A stretch of 53,179 nt of DNA from Christensenella sp. UBA5327 (GCA_002411105.1 DHQX01000020.1:382-53560); one strand, 5' to 3'. Positions 15,356-23,136 are shown, counted from the first letter of the stretch. Notes: generated by a model from the letters alone, not told the origin. Made by a program: numbers and translations.

Positions 15356-15842
15356 CCGGGAGGCCCGAGCCCTGAAAGCCCTCCTGGGCGGCCGGGGCTT
15401 TGTCCGCAGGGACCGGTCCGGCCAAGCGCTCTTTGTGACAGACGCCCCGCGGCGGATGGATGAAGATGCCTGGGAAGCCGCTGCGTCCCGGCTCCGTCAT
15501 GCCGGATACACCCTGACACGCACAGATGGCCTGGCTTTTATCAGCTGGGATTTCCCCAAGGGCCTGGCCTTCTGCCAGGCCCTTGTCTTCCCGGAGGGCT
15601 GGGCGCAGCGCCAGGACAGCCTCGCCGGCTTCCTGCGCATCCTGGCCCGGCAGCCAACCGCCTTCACCCGGGAGATGCTGCCCCATTTCTGCCGCGCCCT
15701 CGCGCTGTGGGATGCCGGGAAGCATGAGGCCCTGCGCCGCGCGGCGGAGGCCGCCCTGGCCGATGCCCTCCGGCTGCGCAGCCCCCTGCCCGCCTACTTC
15801 CTGCCCCTGCTTTTGCACCTTCCTGAAAGGAGAACGCCATGA
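15342..15842 (+). CDS. Conserved-looking hypothetical protein
   Basis: I do not recognise this 166-residue protein. It is cytosolic, rich in Leu, Ala and Arg, with no signal peptide, membrane segment or metal motif. The N-terminal third (LLGGRGFVRRDRSGQALFVTDAPRR) and middle (YTLTRTDGLAFISWDF) look beta-rich; the C-terminal half is helical. The ATG at 15342 lies 14 nt inside the DUF1934 gene. The stop overlaps the MBL hydrolase ATG (ATGA). Placement between DUF1934 and the hydrolase with overlaps on both sides indicates a real, co-translated gene. Confidence 0.6.
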   Translation: MGGLDREARALKALLGGRGFVRRDRSGQALFVTDAPRRMDEDAWEAAASRLRHAGYTLTRTDGLAFISWDFPKGLAFCQALVFPEGWAQRQDSLAGFLRILARQPTAFTREMLPHFCRALALWDAGKHEALRRAAEAALADALRLRSPLPAYFLPLLLHLPERRTP

Positions 15843-16507
15843 TCATTGTTTATAATGGCCATTCCGAGTTCCTGCTGGAGACCGCCCAGGGCCAGCGGAT
15901 CCTGTTTGACCCCTATGACCACCAGGCCGGCTACCCCATGCAGCGGGTGAAGGCTGACCTGGTTCTGATCTCCCACCACCACTTTGACCACAACTACCTG
16001 GACAAGGTGGACGGTAAGCCCCTGGTGGTGGACACTAAGGGAACCCACAACCCCCTGCCCGGGGTCAGGGTGCACAACTTCCCCGCCTTTCACGATGATG
16101 AGGGCGGCAAAAAGCGCGGCGGCATCCTCTGCCAGATGGTGGAGGCGGACGGGCTGAAGGTGCTGCACCTGGGCGACCTGGGCGCGCTGCCGGATGAGGC
16201 GCTCAAAAACAGCCTCTTCATGCCTGATGTCCTGCTCATTCCCGTGGGCGGCTTTTTCACCATTGACGCCGCCCAGGCCAGGGAGACCATCAGGCGCTTG
16301 CAGCCCCGGGTGGTGATCCCCATGCACTACCGCAATGACAAGGGCGGCTTTGACAAGATCAGCACCCTCCAGCCCTTTCTGGACGTGATGAAGCCTCTGG
16401 TGCCCTCCTTCCAGCCGCTGCTGCGCGTGACCCGGGAGGACCTGAGCGAGCAGCCCCAGCTGGTGGTGCTTGACATTCAGCCGGAGGACGTCCATGCAGA
16501 TCCCTGA
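15839..16507 (+). CDS. MBL-fold metallo-hydrolase (UlaG-like group)
   Basis: A 222-residue metallo-beta-lactamase-fold hydrolase. The zinc motif is SHHHFDHN near residues 41-48, followed by a metal-site Asp in HLGDLGALPDE and His in IPMHYRND. The start MIIVYNGHSEFLLET matches the compact single-domain group that includes UlaG and other phosphodiesterase-like or lactonase-like enzymes. The true substrate cannot be told from sequence. It is coupled to the upstream hypothetical gene and overlaps the DivIC-like gene by 14 nt. I infer a soluble cytosolic enzyme. Confidence 0.88.
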   Translation: MIIVYNGHSEFLLETAQGQRILFDPYDHQAGYPMQRVKADLVLISHHHFDHNYLDKVDGKPLVVDTKGTHNPLPGVRVHNFPAFHDDEGGKKRGGILCQMVEADGLKVLHLGDLGALPDEALKNSLFMPDVLLIPVGGFFTIDAAQARETIRRLQPRVVIPMHYRNDKGGFDKISTLQPFLDVMKPLVPSFQPLLRVTREDLSEQPQLVVLDIQPEDVHADP

Positions 16508-16874
16508 CCCGCGGGAGAAGCCCGGGCGCAAGCCCGCCTCCCTGCGCCTGTGGCGCCTGGGGCAAAGGCGTGTGCCGCTGTATGGGCTGGTGATTGCCTG
16601 CTGCGCCATCATCCTGATGGGCTGGATCATGGCCGAGAACTATAACCGGGACATCCTGCGCCTGCAGGCCCAAATCGACGCGGCCAACGAGCAGGTCTTC
16701 GCCAAGGAGCGGGACAACCTGAAGCTGGCCGAGCGCGTGCGCCTGGCCGCCAGCGACGCCTTCATCGCCAATGAGGCGCGCACCCAGTATGGCTATATTT
16801 TTCCCGGTGAAATCCGCTTTGTGGTGACCAACCCCGAAGTGTTGGGGCTGTCCCCCGCCTCCCCCGCGCCATGA
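16494..16874 (+). CDS. Septum formation initiator protein (DivIC/FtsB family)
   Basis: A 126-residue bitopic membrane protein of the divisome. After a basic cytoplasmic tail (about 1-33) there is one membrane helix (about 36-52, YGLVIACCAIILMGWIM). An extracytoplasmic coiled coil follows (about 58-88, ILRLQAQIDAANEQVFAKERDNL), then the family C-terminal motif ANEARTQYGYIFPGEIRFV. DivIC/FtsB forms a complex with FtsL and DivIB that activates septal wall synthesis. The ATG at 16494 follows GGAGGA (16484-16489). It overlaps both neighbours and is coupled to the Ppx-like gene by ATGA. Confidence 0.87.
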   Translation: MQIPDPREKPGRKPASLRLWRLGQRRVPLYGLVIACCAIILMGWIMAENYNRDILRLQAQIDAANEQVFAKERDNLKLAERVRLAASDAFIANEARTQYGYIFPGEIRFVVTNPEVLGLSPASPAP

Positions 16875-17833
16875 GCACACAACCTGCCCGCGCCGGGGTC
16901 ATCATCATCGGGTCCAACTCCACCCGCATGCTCACCGCGGATCTTGACGCCGGGCTGTCCCGTCCGGTTTTCGGGCGCATGGACACCCGGCTTTTCATGG
17001 CCCTGGGCCAGGGCAAGCGCCTTTCGGTTGAGGCCATCCAGACCGCCTGCCGGGATGTGGCGGCCCTTTATGCCATGGCCCGGGAGGGCGGGGCTGACCG
17101 CACGCTGCTGATGGCCACCAGCGCCGTGAGAGAGAGCGAGAACGGCAAGAGCCTGGCCTATGCGCTCCTCCAGGCCACGGGGCTGTCCCTTCAGGTCATC
17201 ACAGGCGATGAGGAGGCCGCCTACTCATTCTGGGGCGCGGTGCACCCCTTTCCCCGACAGGAGATGGCAGGGGTGATGGACATTGGCGGCGGTTCCACCG
17301 AGATCGCCCTGGGGCACCCAGGGGATGCCCCCTTCACCCACAGCCTGCCCCTGGGCGCAGCCCGGCTTTATGCCATGCAGCCCATCGCCAGCGCCGATGA
17401 CGCGGGCAAGGCCCTGCAGGCCGCCGGCAAAATCGCCCGGGAGGGCACCCGCGCCATGGCGCACAAGGCCCTCACCCAGCCCCCCCGCCTGTGGGCGGAC
17501 CCTGCCCGCTGGCTCTTGGTGGGGGGCACCGGCACGGCGCTGATGGGCCTGCTCAAAGCCCAGCTCTATCATCGCGGCCAGCCTGACGCGCCCTTTGGCC
17601 GGGATGATGTGCTGGACATCCTGCGCCGGCTTGCCAGCCTGAGCCCCCAGGCCCGGGCGCTGCTCCCCGGCATGACCCCGGGGCGGGAGCACATCCTGCC
17701 CACAGGCCTGGCCGTGCTCCACGCGCTGATGGAGGCCATGAACCTTGGGGAGATGACCGTCACCAACCGCAACAACACCGATGGCGTGCTCTGGCACCTG
17801 GCGGTAAAGGGCCACCTGCGGGTGGAGCCCTGA
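16871..17833 (+). CDS. Ppx/GppA-family phosphatase
   Basis: A 320-residue ASKHA-fold enzyme of the exopolyphosphatase/guanosine pentaphosphatase family, acting in polyphosphate or (p)ppGpp turnover. Motifs in order are GSNSTRM (phosphate-1 loop), MATSAVRESENG, ITGDEEAAYSFWGA (catalytic Glu region), MDIGGGSTEI (phosphate-2 loop) and VGGTGTALMGL (adenosine-like motif). The conserved Asp before GSNS in the first loop is Ile here (VIIIGSNS), which may alter metal binding. It lacks the C-terminal HD domain of long Ppx forms. It is the last gene of the overlapping chain begun by DUF1934. Confidence 0.86.
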   Translation: MSTQPARAGVIIIGSNSTRMLTADLDAGLSRPVFGRMDTRLFMALGQGKRLSVEAIQTACRDVAALYAMAREGGADRTLLMATSAVRESENGKSLAYALLQATGLSLQVITGDEEAAYSFWGAVHPFPRQEMAGVMDIGGGSTEIALGHPGDAPFTHSLPLGAARLYAMQPIASADDAGKALQAAGKIAREGTRAMAHKALTQPPRLWADPARWLLVGGTGTALMGLLKAQLYHRGQPDAPFGRDDVLDILRRLASLSPQARALLPGMTPGREHILPTGLAVLHALMEAMNLGEMTVTNRNNTDGVLWHLAVKGHLRVEP

Positions 17834-17858
17834 AAGCGACCACAAGGAGGGAGTATTC

Positions 17859-18554
17859 TTGTTGAATAAACGTTTGTTTGCCCTGTTCCTCGCCCTGTTC
17901 CTGATGATATCGGCGCTGCCGGCTTTGGCCCAGGTGGAGCTCACCGGCGGCGGCGTCCAGTTTGTCACCTTTGGCAGCTATCCCGCCACCGCCACAGGCG
18001 AAAAGCAGCCCATCCTCTGGCGCGTGCTCTGGGCCGGCCAGGGCCGGGCCTATCTGCTCAGCGATAAAATCCTCGACGTGAAGCGCGTTGACGGCGACCA
18101 GCGCAATTACAAGGGCTGGCTTTCAAGCGAGCTGCACGCCTGGCTGCAAAACCAGTTCATCCCCGCCGCCTTCAGCCCCCAGGAGCAGGCCGCCCTGGTT
18201 GAAGAGGGCGATTTAGGCCGGGTCAGCCTGCCCAGCGCTGATGACATCAAAAACAAGGACTTTGGCTTCACCGATAACAAAAGCCGCTTCTTCTACGGCA
18301 CCGACTATGCCTATGCCCAGGGGCTGTACAGCTACACCCGCCTTAAGCACAGCCCCATCTTTACCCGCACCATCTCAAGCAAAGCCCACGCCCACCGCAG
18401 CACCAAGGTGGACGGCGCCATCGGCTTTATCGGCGTGGAGTCGGACGATTTGGGCCTGCTGCCGGTCATCTGGGTGGATACCACCAAGCTCCAGGCGATC
18501 TCTGGCAGCGGGGCGCCCATGGACCCGATGGTGCTGGGGGTTGTGGGCCAGTAG
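17859..18554 (+). CDS. Secreted protein with DUF6273-like domain
   Basis: A 231-residue exported protein of unknown function. A signal peptide (about 1-24, ending ALPALA) precedes a domain starting VQFVTFGSYPATATGEKQPILWRVL. This matches the FGxYPQ...PIxWRVL opening of DUF6273 proteins, common in clostridial surface proteins. The middle has WLQNQFIPAAFSPQEQAALV and SLPSADDIKNKDFGF, also typical. It starts with TTG at 17859 (a second TTG follows at 17862) after a strong RBS AAGGAGGGAG. It lies 25 bases after the Ppx-like gene and ends before a long hairpin. Confidence 0.8.
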   Translation: MLNKRLFALFLALFLMISALPALAQVELTGGGVQFVTFGSYPATATGEKQPILWRVLWAGQGRAYLLSDKILDVKRVDGDQRNYKGWLSSELHAWLQNQFIPAAFSPQEQAALVEEGDLGRVSLPSADDIKNKDFGFTDNKSRFFYGTDYAYAQGLYSYTRLKHSPIFTRTISSKAHAHRSTKVDGAIGFIGVESDDLGLLPVIWVDTTKLQAISGSGAPMDPMVLGVVGQ

Positions 18555-18564
18555 GACGACGGAA

Positions 18565-18602
18565 CTGGGGGAAGGAAATTTTTCAAAATTTCCTTCCCCC
18601 AG
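18565..18602. repeat. Long palindrome between convergent genes (dispersed-element-like)
   Basis: A perfect 17-bp stem (18565-18581 with 18586-18602) with a 4-nt loop has a GC-rich base and an AT-rich top. It is followed by GACCCCCATCC. A similar 15-bp palindrome followed by a comparable C-rich stretch lies at 48295-48328. It can act as a bidirectional terminator here, but there is no T-tract outside the stem. Confidence 0.7.
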
Positions 18603-18628
18603 ACCCCCATCCTCAGAGCTTTATTAGA

Positions 18629-19642
18629 TTATAGGCCGGTTTTTATTAACCAGAAAAGCTTGGGCCCCAGGATAATCACGCCAACGATGGCCGCGATGAT
18701 GGCGCTCACCAGCACGGCGCCGGCAGCGGCGTCCTTGGCCAGCTTGGCCAGGGGGTGGGTCTCCTGAACCGCCAGGTTGACCGCGGCCTCAATGGCGGTG
18801 TTGATAAGCTCTGCCGACAAGACCAGGCCAAAGAGAATCAGCAGGATGCACCACTCCAGGGCGCTCACCTGAAGCAGAAAGGCCAGCACGATCACCAGGG
18901 TCATCATGCCGAAGTGGATCACCATGTTGCGCTCCGCCTTCAGCCCGCCGATGACGCCGTCCGCCGCGTGGGCAAAGCTCATCACCAGCGTGGGCGCCTG
19001 ATAGGCGGCCAGCTGGTCGCCCAGGCTCTCATCCCGGTGGAAATAGGCGCTGACAAAGCTGGTGAAGATCAGCAGGTAAACCCCGGAGGCCAAAAAGCCG
19101 GCCAGCACGTCGCTCAGGTAATGCACGCCCAGGTAGATGCGGCTGAAGCCCACCAGGGCGATGATGAGGGACAGCAGCGCCGTGCCCCATTTCTTGGTGC
19201 GCCGGGAAGCGCCTGAGCGCCACAGCAGATAGATCAAAAAGCCATAGTACGCGGCCGCCGCCATGCTGTGCCCGCTGGGGAAGCTGTACCCTGCCTCAAC
19301 GATCACCGGGGGCACCATGGCGGGCCGGGGCCTGATGAACAGCGCCTTTAAGCCCAGGTTCAGGATCACCGAGATGCCTAGGCTTGCGATCAGCGGCACC
19401 TGCATGCGGCTTTTGCGGACAAACCATATCAGCACCAGGCTCAGCGCCACCAGAACCGGCGCCGAGGCCAGCTGGGAGATGAGGCGCATTACCACGCTCA
19501 GCCAGGGCGTCCTCAGCCCCGCCACCAGCAGCGACACCTGGGCGTCCAAGGGCTGCAGGCCCTCAATGGATAGCGCCATCAAAACAAACCCTGCGATCAG
19601 TGTGAGGGCCAGGAGCCACTTGAACCGTCTGTTTTTAACCAT
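18629..19642 (-). CDS. PAP2-family phosphatase fused to a DgkA-type lipid kinase
   Basis: A 337-residue integral membrane protein with two enzyme domains. The N-terminal PAP2 domain (about 1-210) has all three motifs: KALFIRPRP, SFPSGHSM and SRIYLGVHYLSD. The C-terminal domain (about 225-337) is a prokaryotic diacylglycerol/undecaprenol kinase: FAHAADGVIGGLKAERNMVIH, AELINTAIEAAVN and LAKLAKDAAAGAVL. Known PAP2 enzymes dephosphorylate undecaprenyl pyrophosphate or phosphatidate, and the kinase phosphorylates undecaprenol or diacylglycerol. The fusion therefore joins opposing steps of lipid-carrier recycling. It lies 21 bases after serS with RBS AAGGGA and probably shares its T-box-controlled transcript. 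Confidence 0.9.
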   Translation of the reverse strand: MVKNRRFKWLLALTLIAGFVLMALSIEGLQPLDAQVSLLVAGLRTPWLSVVMRLISQLASAPVLVALSLVLIWFVRKSRMQVPLIASLGISVILNLGLKALFIRPRPAMVPPVIVEAGYSFPSGHSMAAAAYYGFLIYLLWRSGASRRTKKWGTALLSLIIALVGFSRIYLGVHYLSDVLAGFLASGVYLLIFTSFVSAYFHRDESLGDQLAAYQAPTLVMSFAHAADGVIGGLKAERNMVIHFGMMTLVIVLAFLLQVSALEWCILLILFGLVLSAELINTAIEAAVNLAVQETHPLAKLAKDAAAGAVLVSAIIAAIVGVIILGPKLFWLIKTGL

Positions 19643-19663
19643 ATTGGTGGATTCCCTTGCGGA

Positions 19664-20950
19664 TCACTGCGGCAATATCCTGTCCTTTCCGCCCATATAG
19701 GGCCTGAGCGCCTCAGGAATCCGGATGCTGCCGTCTTCCTGCAGGTTGTTTTCCAGGTAGGCGATCAGCATCCGGGGCGGGGCCACCACGGTGTTGTTGA
19801 GGGTGTGGGGCAGATAGCGCCTGCCGTCCTCCCCCCGCACGCGGATTTGCAGCCTTCTGGCCTGGGCGTCGCCCAGGTTTGAGCAGCTGCCCACCTCAAA
19901 GTACTTCTGCTGCCGGGGGCTCCAGGCTTCCACGTCACAGCTGATCACCTTCAGGTCCGCCAGGTCGCCGGTGCAGCACTCCAGGGTGCGCACAGGGATG
20001 TCCAGCGTCCGGAAGAAGTCCACGGCGTTTTGCCACAGCTTCTCATACCACATCATGCTGTCCTCGGGCTTGCACACCACCACCATCTCCTGTTTTTCAA
20101 ACTGGTGGATGCGGTACACCCCCCGCTCCTCGATGCCGTGCGCCCCCACTTCCTTCCTGAAGCAAGGGGAATAGCTGGTGAGGGCCTGGGGCAGCTCCGC
20201 CTCCTCCAGGATGGTGTCGATGAATTTCCCGATCATGGAGTGCTCGCTGGTGCCGATGAGGTACAGGTCCTCCCCCTCGATCTTGTACATCATGTTTTCC
20301 ATTTCAGAAAAGCTCATCACGCCGGTCACCACGTCGCTCCTTATCATAAACGGCGGGATATAGTAGGTAAATCCCCGGTCAATCATGAAATCCCGGGCAT
20401 AGGACAGGATGGCGGAATGCAGCCGGGCCACATCCCCCTTCAGGTAATAAAAGCCGTTGCCGCTGGTCTTCCGGGCGCTGTCCAGGTCGATGCCGTTCAA
20501 GCTCTCCATGATGTCGATGTGGTAGGGCACCTCAAACGCCGGCACCACCGGCTCCCCAAAGCGCGCCAGCTCCACGTTTTCGCTGTCATCCTTCCCCAGG
20601 GGCACGGAGGGGTGCATGATCTGGGGGATGAGCATCATCTTCTCCCGGATGGCCTCGGCGTACTCCGCTTCTTTTTGCTCCAGCGCCGCCAGCTCTTCCT
20701 GCATGTCCTTCACCTGCTGCTTGGCGGCCTCGGCTTCAGCCTTCTGCCCTTTTTGCATCATGGCGCCGATGCTTTTGGAGATGGCGTTGCGCTGGCTGCG
20801 CAGGTAATCCGCCCGGGTGATGGCCTCGCGGTTGAGGCGGTCCAATTCCACCACCTCGTCCACCAGCCCCAGCTTATGATCCTGGAACTTCCGCCGGATG
20901 TTCTCCTTCACCAGCTCCGGGTTGTTTCTGATCAGGTTGATGTCAATCAT
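19664..20950 (-). CDS. serS: Seryl-tRNA synthetase
   Basis: A 428-residue class II aminoacyl-tRNA synthetase charging tRNA-Ser. The N-terminal long coiled-coil arm (about 30-100) precedes the catalytic core with motif 2 (SPCFRKEVGAHGIEERGVYRIHQFEKQE) and motif 3 (the last 60 residues, including RRYLPHTLNNTVVAPPRMLIAYLENNLQEDGSI). The ATG at 20950 (MIDINLIRNN) is chosen for RBS GAGGAGGG and fit to the family N-terminus; the frame is open 12 codons further upstream. A T-box leader precedes it. Confidence 0.97.
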   Translation of the reverse strand: MIDINLIRNNPELVKENIRRKFQDHKLGLVDEVVELDRLNREAITRADYLRSQRNAISKSIGAMMQKGQKAEAEAAKQQVKDMQEELAALEQKEAEYAEAIREKMMLIPQIMHPSVPLGKDDSENVELARFGEPVVPAFEVPYHIDIMESLNGIDLDSARKTSGNGFYYLKGDVARLHSAILSYARDFMIDRGFTYYIPPFMIRSDVVTGVMSFSEMENMMYKIEGEDLYLIGTSEHSMIGKFIDTILEEAELPQALTSYSPCFRKEVGAHGIEERGVYRIHQFEKQEMVVVCKPEDSMMWYEKLWQNAVDFFRTLDIPVRTLECCTGDLADLKVISCDVEAWSPRQQKYFEVGSCSNLGDAQARRLQIRVRGEDGRRYLPHTLNNTVVAPPRMLIAYLENNLQEDGSIRIPEALRPYMGGKDRILPQ

Positions 20951-20961
20951 GTTGCCCTCCT

Positions 20962-21165
20962 CAAAAATAAAACACCTCCATCCCATGGGACGGAAGGTTC
21001 CGCGTTGCCACCCAAATTGCCTGTACCAGGCCTCTCAAAGCGATAAGGGGCTGACCCCGGCGGCTATGCTTGCCAGAAGTGGAACGGCTGCCTCCCCCGC
21101 CGGGCTTGCACCCTCCCCGGCTCGCTGTGGGCTTTGGCCTGCCTTAGCTTCTTCAACCGCGCACA
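20962..21165 (-). promoter_or_regulatory. T-box leader of serS
   Basis: The transcribed leader carries the T-box sequence TGGGTGGCAACGCGG (minus strand, about 21014-21000). It pairs with the uncharged tRNA acceptor end. A terminator-like hairpin with loop around CCCATGGG and a tail GTTTTATTTTT (20973-20963) follows directly. An AGCGAGCC ... GGGTGCAAGCCCGG segment upstream resembles the stem I distal region. A UCC Ser codon followed by A, in GTTCCACTTC, is the best specifier candidate. Uncharged tRNA-Ser would promote antitermination. Confidence 0.85.
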
Positions 21166-21170
21166 GGGTT

Positions 21171-21199
21171 ATTATAGGCGCAGCGGCGGGTTTTGACAA
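21171..21199 (-). promoter_or_regulatory. Promoter of the serS T-box leader
   Basis: On the minus strand TTGTCA (21199-21194), a 17-bp spacer and TATAAT (21176-21171) lie just upstream of the T-box leader. Confidence 0.8.
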
Positions 21200-21266
21200 G
21201 GGGAAGGCGCTGGCGCGCTTTGCACCCCCAGCGCTTTGCCTGGAAACGGTTTGGGAATGGCGGGGT

Positions 21267-21296
21267 TTGACGGGCCGGGCTGCTGGATGCTATTAT
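21267..21296 (+). promoter_or_regulatory. Promoter of the GNAT gene
   Basis: TTGACG (21267-21272), an 18-bp spacer and TATTAT (21291-21296) lie 24 bases before the GNAT ATG, facing away from serS. Confidence 0.65.
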
Positions 21297-21320
21297 GCCG
21301 GCATCGCTTGGGAGGTGAGG

Positions 21321-21743
21321 ATGATGGGCATACAATATCAGGAAAACGCCGATATAGCGCCTGAGGCGCTCAGGGCGCTTTACCTGGACGCGGGCTGGAC
21401 CGCCTACACCGATCACCCGGAGAAAATGGCCCGGCTCCTGCCCGGCGCCCTGTGGCATTTGAGCGCCTGGGAGGGGGAGGAATGCGTGGGCCTCATCCGC
21501 TGTGTGGGGGATGATTGCAGTATCCTGTACATTCAGGATATTTTGGTCAAAACCAACCATCAGCGCCGGGGCATCGGGCGGCAGCTGATCGAGGCGGCGC
21601 TGGCGCGCTTTGCCCACATCCGCCAGACGGTGCTGCTCACCGACAACACGGAAAAAACCCGCGCCTTTTATGAGGCGCTGGGGTTTCGGGAAGTGTCTGG
21701 CATCGGTGGATTGTGCTATGCCCGGTACATTCAAGGGGTGTAA
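21321..21743 (+). CDS. GNAT-family N-acetyltransferase
   Basis: A 140-residue single-domain acetyltransferase that would use acetyl-CoA on an unknown amine. The acetyl-CoA loop is VKTNHQRRGIGRQLIEAAL (Q/RxxGxG/A pattern), followed by VLLTDNTEKTRAFYEALGF (motif B). The frame is open further upstream, but the ATG at 21321 (or 21324) follows GGAGGTGAGG and its own promoter. The compact domain and LYLDAGWTAYTDHPEKM opening match bacterial GNATs related to YitI/YpeA types. It is monocistronic and convergent with the M15-like gene. Confidence 0.88.
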   Translation: MMGIQYQENADIAPEALRALYLDAGWTAYTDHPEKMARLLPGALWHLSAWEGEECVGLIRCVGDDCSILYIQDILVKTNHQRRGIGRQLIEAALARFAHIRQTVLLTDNTEKTRAFYEALGFREVSGIGGLCYARYIQGV

Positions 21744-21844
21744 GGCTTATTGGGCGAGGTCAAGCCAGAAAACCTGCTGCATGACACCGTCAAAAAGGCT
21801 TTCTTCCTTCAGCATGCCTTTGGCAAAGCAGTCATTCATACATC

Positions 21845-21878
21845 AAAAAACGGGCTGTATCGACCAGCGAAACAGCCC
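21845..21878 (-). terminator. Terminator of the M15-like gene
   Basis: On the minus strand a 7-bp stem (21878-21872 with 21858-21852) and a structured loop are followed by GTTTTTT (21851-21845). Confidence 0.75.
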
Positions 21879-21897
21879 ATCATGACCCATGAGGCCC

Positions 21898-23040
21898 TCA
21901 GTAAACCATCGCCACCACCAGGCCGTTCATGTTGTCGGTGGAGACGGAGTATTCCTTGGCGCCGGCTGTCAGGCTGATGGTGGCATCCTCATTGCCGCCG
22001 GGCACCCGGTAGATCTCATATTTCATCACGCCATCCTGATACACCGCGATGTGGGGGTGGGCGATGAGGTAGTCGATATACTCCTCCAGGCACATGCCCA
22101 GCGCCTTCATGGTCATGGCGTGGGGGATGCCCACATAGCGGTAGACATCCATGTCCTTGAGGTTGATGCCGGTGATGTAGGACTTGTCCACCGTGGAAGC
22201 GTCGGGGTAGCCCTGGACAGGGAAGCGGAAGATGAAGCCGTATTCCGCGGCGTGCTCGTTCATCCATTTGGCCTGATCGGTGGTCTGGAAGGCCATTTTG
22301 TTCAGCTCGCTGTCGTTGCGGTTGTAGACGTCCATGAACACCGACATGCCGGTGTGGTAGTCGCTGGTGCCGGGGTAAGCCACCCGCACCCGGGCCTTTT
22401 CGGTCAGGGCGTCGCCGGAATACCGGTCAGCATACAGCGCCAGCTCCTTGTTCCAGATCTCGGTCTGCTCCGTGGCGGTGCGGTAGCCCTGGCGCACGAT
22501 ATAGCTCTCAAGCCCCGCCTTTTTGGCATCGCCGATCATGGCGTCCAGCGCCTTGATCACCGGCTCCAGCACCTGCACCTCCCGGCCGGTCACGCCCACG
22601 CGGAAGCTGGTCTCAGTGCCGATGGATTTCAGGTGGGGCTCCGCCAGGGTGAAGTCAGGCGGCATGGCGTGCCAGCGGTTCACCAGCAAAAGGCCACCCA
22701 GCAGCATCTCCTCCCGGGTCGCCGCCACATCCCGCTCCGCCTTGACGGGGAAATCGCTCAGGTCCAGCACATCCCAGCCGCTCTCCTTGGGGGTGGGCAG
22801 GGGCTTGGTCTGGCCGGTGGTCTGCTGGCTGGCCTGGAACTCCGCCCGGCGCTTGTTGTAGTCCTCGATGAGGACCTTGTTTTCCTCTTCGATGCGCTGG
22901 GCTGCCCGGTCCCGCTCGCCCTGCTGATATTTGTCCATCAGAACATAGGCCGTGGCCAGGAGGGCCAGCAGCACCAGCAGGATGATGGTCCATCTCAGCA
23001 GCCTGCGGTAGGGATCAGCCTTCTTTGTGTTTGACATCAT
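21898..23040 (-). CDS. Membrane-anchored M15B (VanY/LdcB)-like wall protein with an atypical active site
   Basis: A 380-residue protein with an N-terminal membrane anchor (about 16-40), a charged helical linker (about 45-75), and a C-terminal domain of the D-alanyl-D-alanine carboxypeptidase M15B type. Visible fold markers are YRTATEQTEIWNKE, YPGTSDYHTGMSVFMDV, MNEHAAEYGFIFRFP and DVYRYVGIPHAMTM. Compared by eye with family consensus, SxHxxGxxxD reads SDYHTGMSVF (Tyr for the zinc His, Phe for Asp). The EPWHxRYVG motif reads DMDVYRYVG (no Glu or His). It may be inactive or use shifted ligands. I chose the ATG at 23040, since the RBS AAAGG touches the first ATG at 23046. Confidence 0.82.
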   Translation of the reverse strand: MMSNTKKADPYRRLLRWTIILLVLLALLATAYVLMDKYQQGERDRAAQRIEEENKVLIEDYNKRRAEFQASQQTTGQTKPLPTPKESGWDVLDLSDFPVKAERDVAATREEMLLGGLLLVNRWHAMPPDFTLAEPHLKSIGTETSFRVGVTGREVQVLEPVIKALDAMIGDAKKAGLESYIVRQGYRTATEQTEIWNKELALYADRYSGDALTEKARVRVAYPGTSDYHTGMSVFMDVYNRNDSELNKMAFQTTDQAKWMNEHAAEYGFIFRFPVQGYPDASTVDKSYITGINLKDMDVYRYVGIPHAMTMKALGMCLEEYIDYLIAHPHIAVYQDGVMKYEIYRVPGGNEDATISLTAGAKEYSVSTDNMNGLVVAMVY

Positions 23041-23089
23041 GATCATCCTTTCGCATGACGCGCGCGTTTAATGCGTGGAATCTGCCTCA

Positions 23090-23118
23090 TTTATAACAGG
23101 AATATGACAATGTGTCAA
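23090..23118 (-). promoter_or_regulatory. Promoter of the M15-like gene with an overlapping palindrome
   Basis: On the minus strand TTGACA (23118-23113), a 17-bp spacer and TATAAA (23095-23090). The -35 overlaps TGACA-CAT-TGTCA, a perfect short inverted repeat that could be an operator. Confidence 0.78.
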
Positions 23119-23136
23119 CAGATTTGCCATATTTAG

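Noticed and set aside
21750..21977. A 75-codon plus-strand frame after the GNAT gene
   Set aside because: It starts without an RBS, runs over the terminator and end of the M15-like gene, and shows no family pattern.
21889..23034. A 381-codon plus-strand open frame
   Set aside because: It is antisense to the M15-like gene, which has a promoter, anchor and conserved motifs. The plus-strand product looks like His/Gly/Val noise.
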